From NCBI GenBank assembly GCA_902533035.1, contig CACAKI010000006.1:1-42677 (forward strand): 42,677 nt of DNA. The letters are read 5' to 3'. Source of the DNA: an uncultured Bacteroidota bacterium (lineage in GTDB: Bacteria; Bacteroidota; Bacteroidia; Flavobacteriales; TMED113). The position numbers were made by a program, and so were the translations under genes. Positions 32,307 through 41,910 of the stretch are shown in pieces (position 1 is the first letter of the stretch; every line of letters starts with the position of its first letter). The notes beneath the pieces were generated by a model. That model did not search any database, was not told the origin of the DNA, and saw only the letters and a list, made by a program, of their open reading frames with translations.

Positions 32307-33536
32307 ATGTTTAAAAAAACTACATTACATCTTTTCTTCATTTTTTGGGTATTTGTTCCATCTTTTTTTTATGGCCAAATTGAGTATTTAAAGGGTCAAA
32401 ATATAAAAAATGGGGAAGAGTTATTTAAGGCTAATTGTACAAGCTGTCATCTTTTAGGTGATGAAAAAAAAGCAAGATTAATTGGCCCTGGATTAAATGT
32501 GGAAATTTTTGAAGAGTATACAGAGGAATGGTTAATTAGTTGGGTTAAAAATTCTTCTGCTGTTATAGAGAGTGGTGATGAACAGGCTATCGCAATTTTT
32601 GAAGAATATAATCAAAGTGTCATGACTGCTTTTCCAACTTTTTCAGATGATGATGTTAGAGATATTTTAGCATATATTGAAACTCCTCCTATTGAGGAAG
32701 TTCAAGAAGTTGTTGTTTCGAGTGATTCAGAATCAGAGTCAAACACTCTTAGCTCACAAACATTAGTATATATTATAGTGGCGCTTTTAGTGGTTTTGAT
32801 GTTTACAGGATTTTTAAAAAATTCATTAAAGAGGGCGTCTAACATAGATGAAACTTTTTTAGAAGGTCTAAAAAAATGGATTGTTTCAAATGTTGCAATT
32901 ATCGTTATCGTTATAATATTTGGGGTATTGTCATTTCTTGTTTGGGGTTGGCAAGAACTTTCGAAAATAGGGATAAGACAAAATTATAAACCTAAACAAC
33001 CAATAGAATTTTCACATAAAATTCATGCTGGAGAACAAGGTATAGATTGTAATTATTGTCATTCTAGTGCTAGAAAAAGTAAACATGCTGGAATTCCTTC
33101 TGCGAATGTATGTATGAATTGTCATGCTAATATTATAGAGGGGACTCATACAGGAACCAAGGAAATAGCTAAGATCTATGAAGCAGTTGGTTATGATGTT
33201 GATACCAGAACATACAAACAAGATTATGAAGAGAAGCCCATTCAATGGGTGAGAGTACATGATTTACCAGATTTATCTTATTTTAATCATTCTCAGCACG
33301 TAGTTGCTGGAAAAATAGAATGTCAAGAGTGTCATGGCCCAGTAGAAGAAATGGATGTGGTATATCAACAAGAAAAATTAACGATGGGTTGGTGCATTAA
33401 TTGTCACAGAGACACAAAAATTGATTTAAACAACCCTTATTATCATGACTATAATGATTGGGTTGAAAAACATAAAAAAGCAGATTTGACTGTGGAGAAC
33501 ATAGGAGGTTTAGAATGTGGTAAATGCCATTATTGA
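32307..33536 (+). CDS. actA: ActA, alternative complex III multiheme cytochrome c subunit with extra N-terminal monoheme domain
   Basis: 409 residues from the ATG at 32307 (the preceding TTG codon is in frame but unneeded). A signal peptide (HLFFIFWVFVPSFFYGQ) leads a monoheme c domain with CTSCH near residue 45, then an acidic Ser/Glu linker, two membrane helices (about 150-172 and 195-217) and a five-heme region: CNYCH, CMNCH, CQECH, CINCH and CGKCH between about 245 and 409. Electrons from the Fe-S subunit ActB pass along these hemes towards the oxidase. First gene of actABCDEF-coxBA; 7 nt separate it from actB. Six CxxCH motifs in one chain: the five canonical ones plus the N-terminal one. 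Confidence 0.93.
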   Translation: MFKKTTLHLFFIFWVFVPSFFYGQIEYLKGQNIKNGEELFKANCTSCHLLGDEKKARLIGPGLNVEIFEEYTEEWLISWVKNSSAVIESGDEQAIAIFEEYNQSVMTAFPTFSDDDVRDILAYIETPPIEEVQEVVVSSDSESESNTLSSQTLVYIIVALLVVLMFTGFLKNSLKRASNIDETFLEGLKKWIVSNVAIIVIVIIFGVLSFLVWGWQELSKIGIRQNYKPKQPIEFSHKIHAGEQGIDCNYCHSSARKSKHAGIPSANVCMNCHANIIEGTHTGTKEIAKIYEAVGYDVDTRTYKQDYEEKPIQWVRVHDLPDLSYFNHSQHVVAGKIECQECHGPVEEMDVVYQQEKLTMGWCINCHRDTKIDLNNPYYHDYNDWVEKHKKADLTVENIGGLECGKCHY

Positions 33537-33543
33537 AATAATT

Positions 33544-36500
33544 ATGAAAACAGGAAAAAAATATTTTAAAAGTCCATATATAAAAGGTAATGAAAACTAT
33601 TTGCATAATGAGTTTTCAGAAAAATTACCTTTAGATTCATTTATCGATGAGCAAAAAACAAATGATAACAATACTAGTCGTAGGGACTTTTTAAAGTTTT
33701 TGGGCTTTAGCACTGCGGCGGCAGTATTATCTTCTTGTGAAGCTCCTGTCAGAAAATCAATTCCATATTTAAACAAACCTGAAGAAATTATTCCAGGTGT
33801 TGCTAATTATTATGCAAGCACTTATTTTCAAGAAAATGTGTTTGCAAATATTTTAGTAAAAACAAGAGAGGGGAGGCCAATTTCAGTATCAACGAATAAA
33901 GAATTTGAAAAAAATATAAATTGTGTAGGTGGTCTTAATTCTAGAGGTTACGCTAGTGTACTCTCGTTATATGATTCTAATAGATTAAAATTTCCTTTGA
34001 AAAATAATAAAGAAATTTCTTGGTCTAATTTGGATAATGAAATAATAACTTCTTTAAATCAGTTGTTAAAAACAAATAAAAAAATAACTTTTTTAACATC
34101 TACTATCATTAGTCCTACATTTCAAGAAATTATTTCAAAGTTTTCTGAAAAATATAAAAATTTTGAAGTAGTTTATTTTGATCCAATTTCAAAATCAGGG
34201 ATTTTAGAAGCAAATAAAGAATGTTTTGGAGAAGCTTTTATACCTACCTATAGATTTGATAAAGCAAAAGTAATTGTATCTTTTGAGGCAGATTTCTTAG
34301 GGAATTGGTTAGATAGTAGTCATGGAAAACAATATGCTAAAGGTAGAAACCCAGGAAAAAACATGTCTAAACATTATCAATTTGAATCGCTATTGTCTTT
34401 AACTGGTTCTAATGCAGATAAAAGGGTACCACTTAATCCAGATCAGCAATTTAATTATATGTTATATATATTTGGAAAACTACAGGCTTCTAAAAATTTA
34501 ATTCAAATTAGCAATCAAAATCATAAATTGATTTTAGATCAAATTTGTCAAGAATTAGTAGAGAATAAAGGTGCTAGTTTAATTGTTTCTGGAAGCAGTG
34601 ATGTGAAAAATCAATTAGTTGTTAATGCTATAAATTATTTATTAGATAATTATTCGACAACAATAGACTATAATAGAAAGTCAAATTTATATAGTTCTAT
34701 AAATTCAGATTTTGAAAATTTTATTGAAGATGTTACAAATAATAAAGTGGGAGCAATTATCATCAATGATCTTAATATAGTTTATAATTACCCATCCTTT
34801 AAAGATCAATTAAAGAACATAGATTTAAAAATTTCATTTTCTGAATCTTTAGATGAAACGGCAAGTTTAATGGATTTTGTTTGCGCAAAATCTCATTATT
34901 TAGAAAGTTGGGGGGATGCAAATCCTTATACAGGTGTATATACTTTACAGCAACCAACAATTAATCCAATATTTAACACAAGAGAATCAGAAACTAATTT
35001 ATTACGCTGGATGAATATTAGTCAAGGCTTTTTCAATTACTTAAAATCTTCTTTTAGTAAGCAAGCTTTAGATAAATCTTGGAATAAAACTTTACATGAT
35101 GGTTATTGTTTCCAAAATTTTGAAGAAAAAGATTATATTTTTTCATCTTCAGTTGCAAAAGAAATTATAAATAATTATTCATCTGAATTAAAATCTAGTA
35201 TTGAGGACACATTTTTAATACTGTATTCTAAAACCTCTATGGGTGAAGGAAAACAATCTAATAATCCTTGGTTGCAAGAGTTGCCAGATCCAATTTCTAA
35301 AGTAACATGGGATAATTATTTAACAATTAGTCCTTTTTATGCTAAAAAATTAGGTTTAAAAAATTGGCATGTTGCTAATGGGGGTTTAAATGGAGATATA
35401 GTCAATTTAACTAATGGTAATAAAGTCTTACAAGTTCCTATATATATCCAGCCTGGACAACATGATAATACTTTTGGTTTAGCTTTTGGTTATGGTAAGG
35501 AAAAAGGTGGAAAAGTTGCTAATGGAGTTGGTGTTAATGCGTTTGAATTTTTTAAAGATTTACAGTTTGTTCAAAAAAATGGATTTTCTATAGAAAAAAT
35601 TAAAGGTATTGAACATGAGTTTGCGTGTACTCAGAATAGTCATACTATGATGGGGCGTAGTATTGTTAAAGAAACTACATTAAAGGAATATTTAAAGAAC
35701 CCTAAATCTGGAAATAAAGATTTTAAATTAGAATCCTATAAAGGAAAAGTAAGTCCTAATGAATTAAGTTTATATGAGGAACATGAACCAGCAGTTCATT
35801 TTTGGAATATGTCAATAGATTTAAATAAATGTAATGGTTGTGGTGCTTGTGTAATTGCTTGTCATGCAGAAAATAATGTTCCTGTTGTAGGAAAAGAAGA
35901 AGTTAGAAAAAATAGAGATATGCATTGGCTAAGAATAGATAGATATTATTCTAGTGATATGAATAAAGATTTAGCTAATGAACAAGGAATAGGAGCTATA
36001 GAAATGTATAAATTAATGGAAGAGCCTTCTTCTTCTGAAAATTTAGAAGTTGTTTTTCAACCTGTTATGTGTCAGCATTGTAATAATGCGCCTTGTGAAA
36101 ATGTGTGCCCTGTTGCGGCGACAACTCATTCTAAAGAAGGTTTAAATCAAATGACTTATAATAGATGTATAGGAACTAGATACTGTCTTAACAATTGTCC
36201 TTATAAGGTGAGAAGATTTAACTGGTTTAATTATAAAGACAATGATAATTTTGATTATAACATGAATGATGATCTTGGGAAAATGGTTCTTAATCCAGAT
36301 GTGACTGTTAGAGCTAGAGGTGTTATGGAAAAGTGTTCTATGTGTATTCAAAATATTCAAAAAACAAAATTAGATGCTAAAAAAGAGGGAAGAAAAGTAA
36401 GAGATGGTGAAGTTAACTGTGCATGTGAAACCGCATGTGATACAGGTGCGATTGTATTTGGAGATGCTTTAGATACTAATAGTAGAATTAGTAAAGAGAA

Positions 36501-36597
36501 AAAGCATCCAAGAACATATGCTTTATTAGAAGAATTAAATACTCAACCTTCTGTTTTTTATAAAACTAAGGTTAGAAATAAACAAAAAATTAGTTAA
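33544..36597 (+). CDS. actB: ActB, alternative complex III iron-sulfur/molybdopterin-like subunit
   Basis: 1017 residues from the ATG at 33544; a GTG at 33517 would extend into actA without homology, so I reject it. Near residue 42 a Tat-like SRRDFLKFLGFSTAAAVLSSCE is present, with a Cys that may be lipidated. The middle (about 60-700) is the molybdopterin-oxidoreductase-like domain, which in ACIII lacks the cofactor. The C-terminal ferredoxin-like domain holds four Cys clusters: CNGCGACVIACH (about 763-774), CQHCNNAPCENVCP, CIGTRYCLNNCP and CSMCIQ with CACETACD, enough for four Fe-S clusters. It accepts electrons from the quinol-oxidising membrane subunits. 2 nt before actC. Confidence 0.95.
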   Translation: MKTGKKYFKSPYIKGNENYLHNEFSEKLPLDSFIDEQKTNDNNTSRRDFLKFLGFSTAAAVLSSCEAPVRKSIPYLNKPEEIIPGVANYYASTYFQENVFANILVKTREGRPISVSTNKEFEKNINCVGGLNSRGYASVLSLYDSNRLKFPLKNNKEISWSNLDNEIITSLNQLLKTNKKITFLTSTIISPTFQEIISKFSEKYKNFEVVYFDPISKSGILEANKECFGEAFIPTYRFDKAKVIVSFEADFLGNWLDSSHGKQYAKGRNPGKNMSKHYQFESLLSLTGSNADKRVPLNPDQQFNYMLYIFGKLQASKNLIQISNQNHKLILDQICQELVENKGASLIVSGSSDVKNQLVVNAINYLLDNYSTTIDYNRKSNLYSSINSDFENFIEDVTNNKVGAIIINDLNIVYNYPSFKDQLKNIDLKISFSESLDETASLMDFVCAKSHYLESWGDANPYTGVYTLQQPTINPIFNTRESETNLLRWMNISQGFFNYLKSSFSKQALDKSWNKTLHDGYCFQNFEEKDYIFSSSVAKEIINNYSSELKSSIEDTFLILYSKTSMGEGKQSNNPWLQELPDPISKVTWDNYLTISPFYAKKLGLKNWHVANGGLNGDIVNLTNGNKVLQVPIYIQPGQHDNTFGLAFGYGKEKGGKVANGVGVNAFEFFKDLQFVQKNGFSIEKIKGIEHEFACTQNSHTMMGRSIVKETTLKEYLKNPKSGNKDFKLESYKGKVSPNELSLYEEHEPAVHFWNMSIDLNKCNGCGACVIACHAENNVPVVGKEEVRKNRDMHWLRIDRYYSSDMNKDLANEQGIGAIEMYKLMEEPSSSENLEVVFQPVMCQHCNNAPCENVCPVAATTHSKEGLNQMTYNRCIGTRYCLNNCPYKVRRFNWFNYKDNDNFDYNMNDDLGKMVLNPDVTVRARGVMEKCSMCIQNIQKTKLDAKKEGRKVRDGEVNCACETACDTGAIVFGDALDTNSRISKEKKHPRTYALLEELNTQPSVFYKTKVRNKQKIS

Positions 36598-36599
36598 AA

Positions 36600-37973
36600 A
36601 TGTATAGATCTCCTGTTCGTGAACCATTAATAACTGGCAAAAAAGATTTGCATGATATTACTGAAGATATTGCACGTCCTATAGAGACAAAAGCCAATAA
36701 ATGGTGGTGGTCTTTATTTATATTTTCTGTCATTGCTATGATCTGGGGGTTTGGATGTATTGCTTATACAATAGGTACAGGAATAGGAGTTTGGGGTCTA
36801 AATAATACAGTTGGTTGGGCTTGGGATATTACTAATTTTGTTTGGTGGGTTGGTATCGGTCATGCAGGGACACTTATATCTGCAGTATTATTGCTTTTTA
36901 GACAAAAATGGAGACTATCTATAAATAGAACTTCGGAGGCTATGACAATATTTGCAGTTGTGCAAGCTGGATTATTCCCTTTAATTCATATGGGTAGAAT
37001 ATGGATGGGATATTGGATATTTCCTTTACCAAATCAATTTGGCCCTCTTTGGGTTAATTTTAATTCACCTTTATTGTGGGATGTATTTGCTATTTCAACT
37101 TACTTCTCTGTTTCTTTGGTTTTTTGGTATATGGGTTTGATTCCTGATTTTGCAATGATTAGAGATAGAGCGGTAAAGCCTATTGCTAAAAAAGTTTATA
37201 CGATATTATCATTTGGATGGAGCGGAAGAGCTAAGCATTGGCAACGTCATGAAGTTATGTCTTTAGTTTTAGCTGGATTATGTACACCATTAGTATTATC
37301 AGTACATTCGATTGTAAGTATGGATTTTGCTACATCTGTCATTCCTGGTTGGCACACTACAATATTTCCACCTTATTTTGTTGCTGGAGCTATTTTTGGT
37401 GGATTTGCAATGTGTCAAACTTTGTTATTAGTAGCTAGAAAAGTAGTTAGCCTTGAGGATTATATTACCATGAAACACATAGAGTATATGAATATCATTA
37501 TATTGGTAACAGGCTCTATAGTAGGATGTGCTTATATTACAGAATTATTTATTGCATGGTACTCGGGAGTTGAGTTTGAACAATATGCCTTTTTAAATAG
37601 GGCTACAGGACCTTATTGGTGGGCATATTGGGCTATGATGACTTGTAATGTTATTTCCCCTCAGTTAATGTGGTTTAAAAAATTAAGAAGGAACATATTA
37701 TTTACGTTTATAATAGCTCTTTTTGTACATATAGGTATGTGGTTTGAAAGATTTGTGATTATAGTTACTTCACTACACAGAGATTTTTTACCATCTAGTT
37801 GGTCTATGTTTTCGCCATCTTTTGTTGATATAGGGATTTTTGTTGGAACATGCGGATTTTTCTTGGTATTATTTCTTCTTTATGCAAGAACTTTTCCTGT
37901 TATTGCACAAGCAGAATTAAAAACAATAGTCAAGACTTCAAGTTCAAAATATAATAAAAATAAAAATGAGTAA
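36600..37973 (+). CDS. actC: ActC, NrfD-like quinol-binding membrane subunit of ACIII
   Basis: 457 residues, about ten membrane helices, NrfD/PsrC family. The start YRSPVREPLITGKKDLHDITEDI is the ActC pattern, and the segments FVWWVGIGHAGTLISAVLLLFRQ, RIWMGYWIFPLP and SVHSIVSMDFATSVIPGWHTTIFPPYFVAGAIFGGFAM are conserved in ACIII and related quinone-reactive proteins. It probably forms one quinol site with ActB. It overlaps actD by 8 nt. Confidence 0.95.
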   Translation: MYRSPVREPLITGKKDLHDITEDIARPIETKANKWWWSLFIFSVIAMIWGFGCIAYTIGTGIGVWGLNNTVGWAWDITNFVWWVGIGHAGTLISAVLLLFRQKWRLSINRTSEAMTIFAVVQAGLFPLIHMGRIWMGYWIFPLPNQFGPLWVNFNSPLLWDVFAISTYFSVSLVFWYMGLIPDFAMIRDRAVKPIAKKVYTILSFGWSGRAKHWQRHEVMSLVLAGLCTPLVLSVHSIVSMDFATSVIPGWHTTIFPPYFVAGAIFGGFAMCQTLLLVARKVVSLEDYITMKHIEYMNIIILVTGSIVGCAYITELFIAWYSGVEFEQYAFLNRATGPYWWAYWAMMTCNVISPQLMWFKKLRRNILFTFIIALFVHIGMWFERFVIIVTSLHRDFLPSSWSMFSPSFVDIGIFVGTCGFFLVLFLLYARTFPVIAQAELKTIVKTSSSKYNKNKNE

Positions 37974-38613
37974 TAAGATTATTTATGGATTATATGCTGA
38001 TGATGAACAGCTTTTAGAAGCGACTAAGAAAATAGTAGCTAAAGGTCATAGAGTAAATGAGGTTTATTCTCCTTATCCTGTTCATGGTTTGGATACCGCT
38101 ATGGGTTTAAAGTATAGTAGATTAGCAATAACTTCTTTTTTATATGGAATGATGGGTGCTATATTAATAACATTATTAATGTGGTATGTTATGGTAGGTG
38201 ATTGGCCTATGGTAATAGGTGGAAAACCAAATTTCACTTATGGTCAAAATTTACCAGCATTTATTCCTGTTACTTTTGAAGCAACTGTTTTTTGTGCTGC
38301 ACATTTGATGGTAATCACATTTTTATTTAGATGTGGTTTGTTTCCTGGGTCAAGTTCTCGGAATCCTGATCCAAGAACAACAGATGATAAATTTTTAATG
38401 GAGGTGCACGAGTCAGATTCTAAAAAAATCACTGAAATAAAAAAGATAATGAAGGAAACAGGTGCAGAGGAGATAAAAGTCAAAAATAACACAAATGAGT
38501 TGTTAGAAGAATTTGAGGAAATTCGACAAAAACAAACACAAAAATTAATGAAAGCAAGTAAAAAAAAGCAATCATTTATGAAAAAAATTTTTAATAAAAT
38601 TTCAAAAAAATGA
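37966..38613 (+). CDS. actD: ActD, DUF3341 membrane subunit of ACIII
   Basis: 215 residues. N-terminal soluble part IYGLYADDEQLLEATKKIVAKGHRVNEVYSPYPVHGLDTAMGL, then two membrane helices (about 52-75 and 100-125) separated by GDWPMVIGGKPNFTYGQNLPAF, the DUF3341 signature. The C-terminal tail is longer and Lys-rich (about 150-215). It has no cofactor motif and is structural in solved ACIII complexes. It overlaps actC by 8 nt and actE by 4 nt (ATGA). Confidence 0.93.
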   Translation: MSNKIIYGLYADDEQLLEATKKIVAKGHRVNEVYSPYPVHGLDTAMGLKYSRLAITSFLYGMMGAILITLLMWYVMVGDWPMVIGGKPNFTYGQNLPAFIPVTFEATVFCAAHLMVITFLFRCGLFPGSSSRNPDPRTTDDKFLMEVHESDSKKITEIKKIMKETGAEEIKVKNNTNELLEEFEEIRQKQTQKLMKASKKKQSFMKKIFNKISKK

Positions 38614-39206
38614 GTAATAATTTTCTTTTAATATTACTCTCTTTAATTGTTCTATCCTGTGGAGGCTCAGGATCTGATGGCATTAAAGAAAAACCCCATC
38701 CTGGATATGAGTATATGCCTGACATGTATCGTTCATTTGCATATGATGCCTATTCAGTAAATCCCAATTTTTCAGATAGCATGACGGCTCGTGAACCAGT
38801 AAAAGGAACCATTCCTAGGGGATTTATGCCATTTGAATATGCAAATACATTAGAAGACTTTAATAGGGCTGGGGAAGAAATGATTAATCCATTAGAAAAT
38901 AATGATAAAAATTTTCAAGATGGTAAAGTATTGTATGGTATGTTTTGTGCTCATTGTCATGGTCAAAATGGAGATGGAAAAGGCTCAATTACACATCCTG
39001 TTTATAGTGCTGTTCCTTCTTATGCTGATGATATTTCAGTTAGACCTCGTTCAAAAACGACTATGAAGAATTTAGAAGATGGACATATTTATCACACTAT
39101 TTTTCATGGCTATAATGCTATGGGACCCCATTATAATTTTGTTACAGATGAGGAAAGGTGGAAGATAGTTTTGTATGTGAACGAATTAAAAAATGTAGAA
39201 AAATAA
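38610..39206 (+). CDS. actE: ActE, monoheme cytochrome c lipoprotein of ACIII
   Basis: 198 residues. A lipobox follows the short signal (LLSLIVLSCGG, Cys near residue 18), so it is a periplasm-facing lipoprotein. The heme c motif is CAHCH at about 113-117 with NGDGKGS after it; a candidate axial Met lies in YNAMGPHYNFV. MPDMYRSFAYDAYSVNPNFSDSMTAREPVKGTIPRGFMPF is typical of the ACIII subunit. It donates to, or shuttles between, ActA and the oxidase. Adjacent to actF with no gap. Confidence 0.94.
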   Translation: MSNNFLLILLSLIVLSCGGSGSDGIKEKPHPGYEYMPDMYRSFAYDAYSVNPNFSDSMTAREPVKGTIPRGFMPFEYANTLEDFNRAGEEMINPLENNDKNFQDGKVLYGMFCAHCHGQNGDGKGSITHPVYSAVPSYADDISVRPRSKTTMKNLEDGHIYHTIFHGYNAMGPHYNFVTDEERWKIVLYVNELKNVEK

Positions 39207-40742
39207 ATGTATAAACTGACAAAAAATATTAAAAACACATCTACTATTTTAATTTTAATAGGGATAGTTTCTTTGGGAATAGGGTTTTATCAATCTTTAT
39301 CTGTTGTAAGTGATGATGAAATTAAAAGTACTGTAAAAGATATAGCAAAGGAATTAGATTTGGAATATTTTGAATCTAATCACAAGGATTTAGATTGGGA
39401 ATCTGAACTAAAAAAAGACAATTTAGTTCTAAATGAAGATGATCAAATAGTTGATCGACCTTTAAACTTTGGAACCTTGATAGAATCGATGGCAATGCAC
39501 GACTTTGAATTAAAAAAAGAAGGAGCTTACACAGAATTAATTCACAAAGTTGAAGAAAAATTACATTGCCATATTGACCCTCATCATGTACACAGTGTAG
39601 AAGATGTTATTTATGCAGCAAAGCATTATTTTCATGCAAAACATCAAAGACCTTGGTCTAGTCTTCTAATAAGTACATTATTCTTTTTAATGGTTTCTGT
39701 TGCTGCCACACTTTGGTGGGCTCTCCAATATGTTGCTCAAGCTGGTTGGTCAGCATTGTTGTTGAGAATTCCTATGGCAATTAGTTCATTTATTCCTTAT
39801 GGTGCTTTTATAATGTTATTTATTATAATTACAGGTGGTTTACATTGGCACCACACCTATCATTGGATGGCAGAAGGCATCATGGATCCAGCAAATCATC
39901 ATTATGATGAAATTATAGCAAACAAATCAGCCTATTTAAACATTCCGTTTTTTATTCTGAGATCAATTATTTATATAGCTGGTTGGATGGGTTTTGCATA
40001 TTTATTAAAACGATATTCTATAAGCCAAGATAGAGATGGAAATGGTATGAAATGGTATAATAAAAGTTATAAAATAGCAGTAATATTTGTTCTTTTTTTA
40101 GGAGTTACCTCTTCTACTGCGGCATGGGATTGGACAATGTCTATAGATACACACTGGTTTAGCACACTTTTTGGGTGGTATTCTCTTGCTTCATTTTTTA
40201 TAACTGCTTGTGCCTTTATTGCTGGGATTACTATTTATTTGATGTATAATGGATATTTCAAAGAGTTAAATAATAGTCATATGCACGATTTTGGAAGATA
40301 TATGCTTGCATTTAGTATTTTTTGGACTTACTTATGGTTTGCTCAGTATATGTTAATTTGGTATGCAAATATTCCAGAAGAAGTTACTTATTTTCAAGAG
40401 AGGTATGAGTATTTTTATCCTTTAATTATCATTACTTTATTAATAAATTTTGTTTCACCTTTCTTATTGTTGATGAATCGTTCTGCTAAAAGATCAAAGG
40501 GTAAATTGTTATTTGTTGCTGGTTTAATTATAATTGGACACTTTTTGGATGTTTTTCTTATGATTACTCCTGGAACAATGCACGATCACTGGCATTTAGG
40601 TTATGTGGAAATAGGAACATTTTTAGGATTTTTAGGATTTTTTATTTGGGTAGTATTTAGAAATCTTTCTAAATATCAATTAATTCAAAAAAATCATCCA
40701 ATGATAGGGGAAAGTGAACATCATGAAATACATATACATTAA
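39207..40742 (+). CDS. actF: ActF, membrane subunit of alternative complex III
   Basis: 511 residues, about ten helices. The first helix (LILIGIVSLGIGFY, about 14-28) is followed by a periplasmic-type charged stretch (about 40-140, with HCHIDPHHVHS), then RPWSSLLISTLFFLMVSVAATLWWALQYVAQAGWSALLLRIPMA, the ActF pattern, and later TSSTAAWDWTMSIDTHWFSTLFGWYSLAS. ActF is a second NrfD-like membrane subunit that lacks the Fe-S partner. The C-terminus is His-rich (SEHHEIHIH). 11 nt to coxB. Confidence 0.93.
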   Translation: MYKLTKNIKNTSTILILIGIVSLGIGFYQSLSVVSDDEIKSTVKDIAKELDLEYFESNHKDLDWESELKKDNLVLNEDDQIVDRPLNFGTLIESMAMHDFELKKEGAYTELIHKVEEKLHCHIDPHHVHSVEDVIYAAKHYFHAKHQRPWSSLLISTLFFLMVSVAATLWWALQYVAQAGWSALLLRIPMAISSFIPYGAFIMLFIIITGGLHWHHTYHWMAEGIMDPANHHYDEIIANKSAYLNIPFFILRSIIYIAGWMGFAYLLKRYSISQDRDGNGMKWYNKSYKIAVIFVLFLGVTSSTAAWDWTMSIDTHWFSTLFGWYSLASFFITACAFIAGITIYLMYNGYFKELNNSHMHDFGRYMLAFSIFWTYLWFAQYMLIWYANIPEEVTYFQERYEYFYPLIIITLLINFVSPFLLLMNRSAKRSKGKLLFVAGLIIIGHFLDVFLMITPGTMHDHWHLGYVEIGTFLGFLGFFIWVVFRNLSKYQLIQKNHPMIGESEHHEIHIH

Positions 40743-40753
40743 AAAATTTAATT

Positions 40754-41908
40754 GTGGATTGGAATTTTATACTTAAAATAATAATAGGACTTTTAATCAT
40801 AATAACCTTTTTTCAGGTTATAAGACTTATTGAATTATCTTCAAGATTAGCAAAAAATAAAGATCAGGTAACTGACAGATCAAATAAGATAAATGGGCTA
40901 TTACTTTTAATTTCAGGATTTGCATTAGTCGCTTTTTTCTTTTGGCAAAGAGCAAAGTGGGGACATCTTATTTTACAGGATCCTGCATCTGAACATGGTG
41001 TTTTAATTGATCAGTTATGGCATACTACCATGGGTTTAATAATCATTCTTTTTGTCATATTACAACCTATTTTATTTGGCTTTTCATTTTTGTATAGAGG
41101 AAAAGAAACTAGAAAAGCACATTTTATAAGTCATAACAATAAATTAGAGATATTTTGGACAGCAGTTCCTACAGTTGTATTGGCAGGATTGATAGTTTTT
41201 GGTTTAATTGTTTGGGGAAAAGTAACTGATGTTAATAATGCAAAAGATGCGATTATGATAGAAGTTTATGCGAAGCAATTTAATTGGACAGCTAGATATG
41301 CTGGAGAAGATAATAAGTTAGGTGATGGCCATGTTCGTTTTTACGCTCCATCAAATCCTTTAGGTGTTGTAACTGAAAGCATGTATCAGATCCAATACGG
41401 AGAGTTAGAAACGAAAATAATAGATGATAAAGAAAAATTATTGATTGAAAAAAATATAGGAAAAAAGAAATCCATTGCAGATAGAATAGCGAGAAATATT
41501 TCAAAACAAAAAATGTATAAGGCGTATTATAATTCTATTTCAGAAGAAGAGAAAATGGCAGGTGAGGATGATATAGTGGTGACAGAATTATATTTGCCAG
41601 TTAATCAGAAAGTTGCTATGAAGTTTAGATCACAAGATGTTATACATTCTGCATATATGCCACATTTTAGAGCTCAAATGAATTGCGTGCCAGGACTTTC
41701 TACTCAATTTGTTTTTACCCCTACTATAACAACTAAACAATATCAGGATTACTTAGGCAAGCCAGACTTTGACTATATATTACTTTGTAATAAAATTTGT
41801 GGTAATGCACACTATAATATGAAAATGAAAATAGTTGTTGTTACTGAAGAGGAATATGAATTATGGCTTGCAGAACAAGCAGAAACAAGAATGATAAAAA
41901 ACATGTAA
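40754..41908 (+). CDS. coxB: Cytochrome c oxidase subunit II (CuA subunit), GTG start
   Basis: 384 residues; the frame's first plausible start is GTG at 40754 (no in-frame ATG near the N-terminus). Three N-terminal membrane helices are followed by the periplasmic cupredoxin domain. CuA ligands are visible: His in QDVIHSAYMPHF and the C-terminal CNKICGNAHYNM (C-x3-C-x3-H-x2-M). IEVYAKQFNWTARYAG is the conserved Trp-containing segment. A charged insert (about 215-270) splits the domain, as I recall for other Bacteroidota. It takes electrons from the ACIII cytochromes to CuA. 2 nt before coxA. Confidence 0.93.
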   Translation: MDWNFILKIIIGLLIIITFFQVIRLIELSSRLAKNKDQVTDRSNKINGLLLLISGFALVAFFFWQRAKWGHLILQDPASEHGVLIDQLWHTTMGLIIILFVILQPILFGFSFLYRGKETRKAHFISHNNKLEIFWTAVPTVVLAGLIVFGLIVWGKVTDVNNAKDAIMIEVYAKQFNWTARYAGEDNKLGDGHVRFYAPSNPLGVVTESMYQIQYGELETKIIDDKEKLLIEKNIGKKKSIADRIARNISKQKMYKAYYNSISEEEKMAGEDDIVVTELYLPVNQKVAMKFRSQDVIHSAYMPHFRAQMNCVPGLSTQFVFTPTITTKQYQDYLGKPDFDYILLCNKICGNAHYNMKMKIVVVTEEEYELWLAEQAETRMIKNM

Positions 41909-41910
41909 CT

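Noticed and set aside
33517-33543. GTG start for ActB overlapping the end of actA
   Set aside because: The added residues have no homology to the family, and the ATG at 33544 gives a start like other Bacteroidota ActB proteins with 7 nt spacing.
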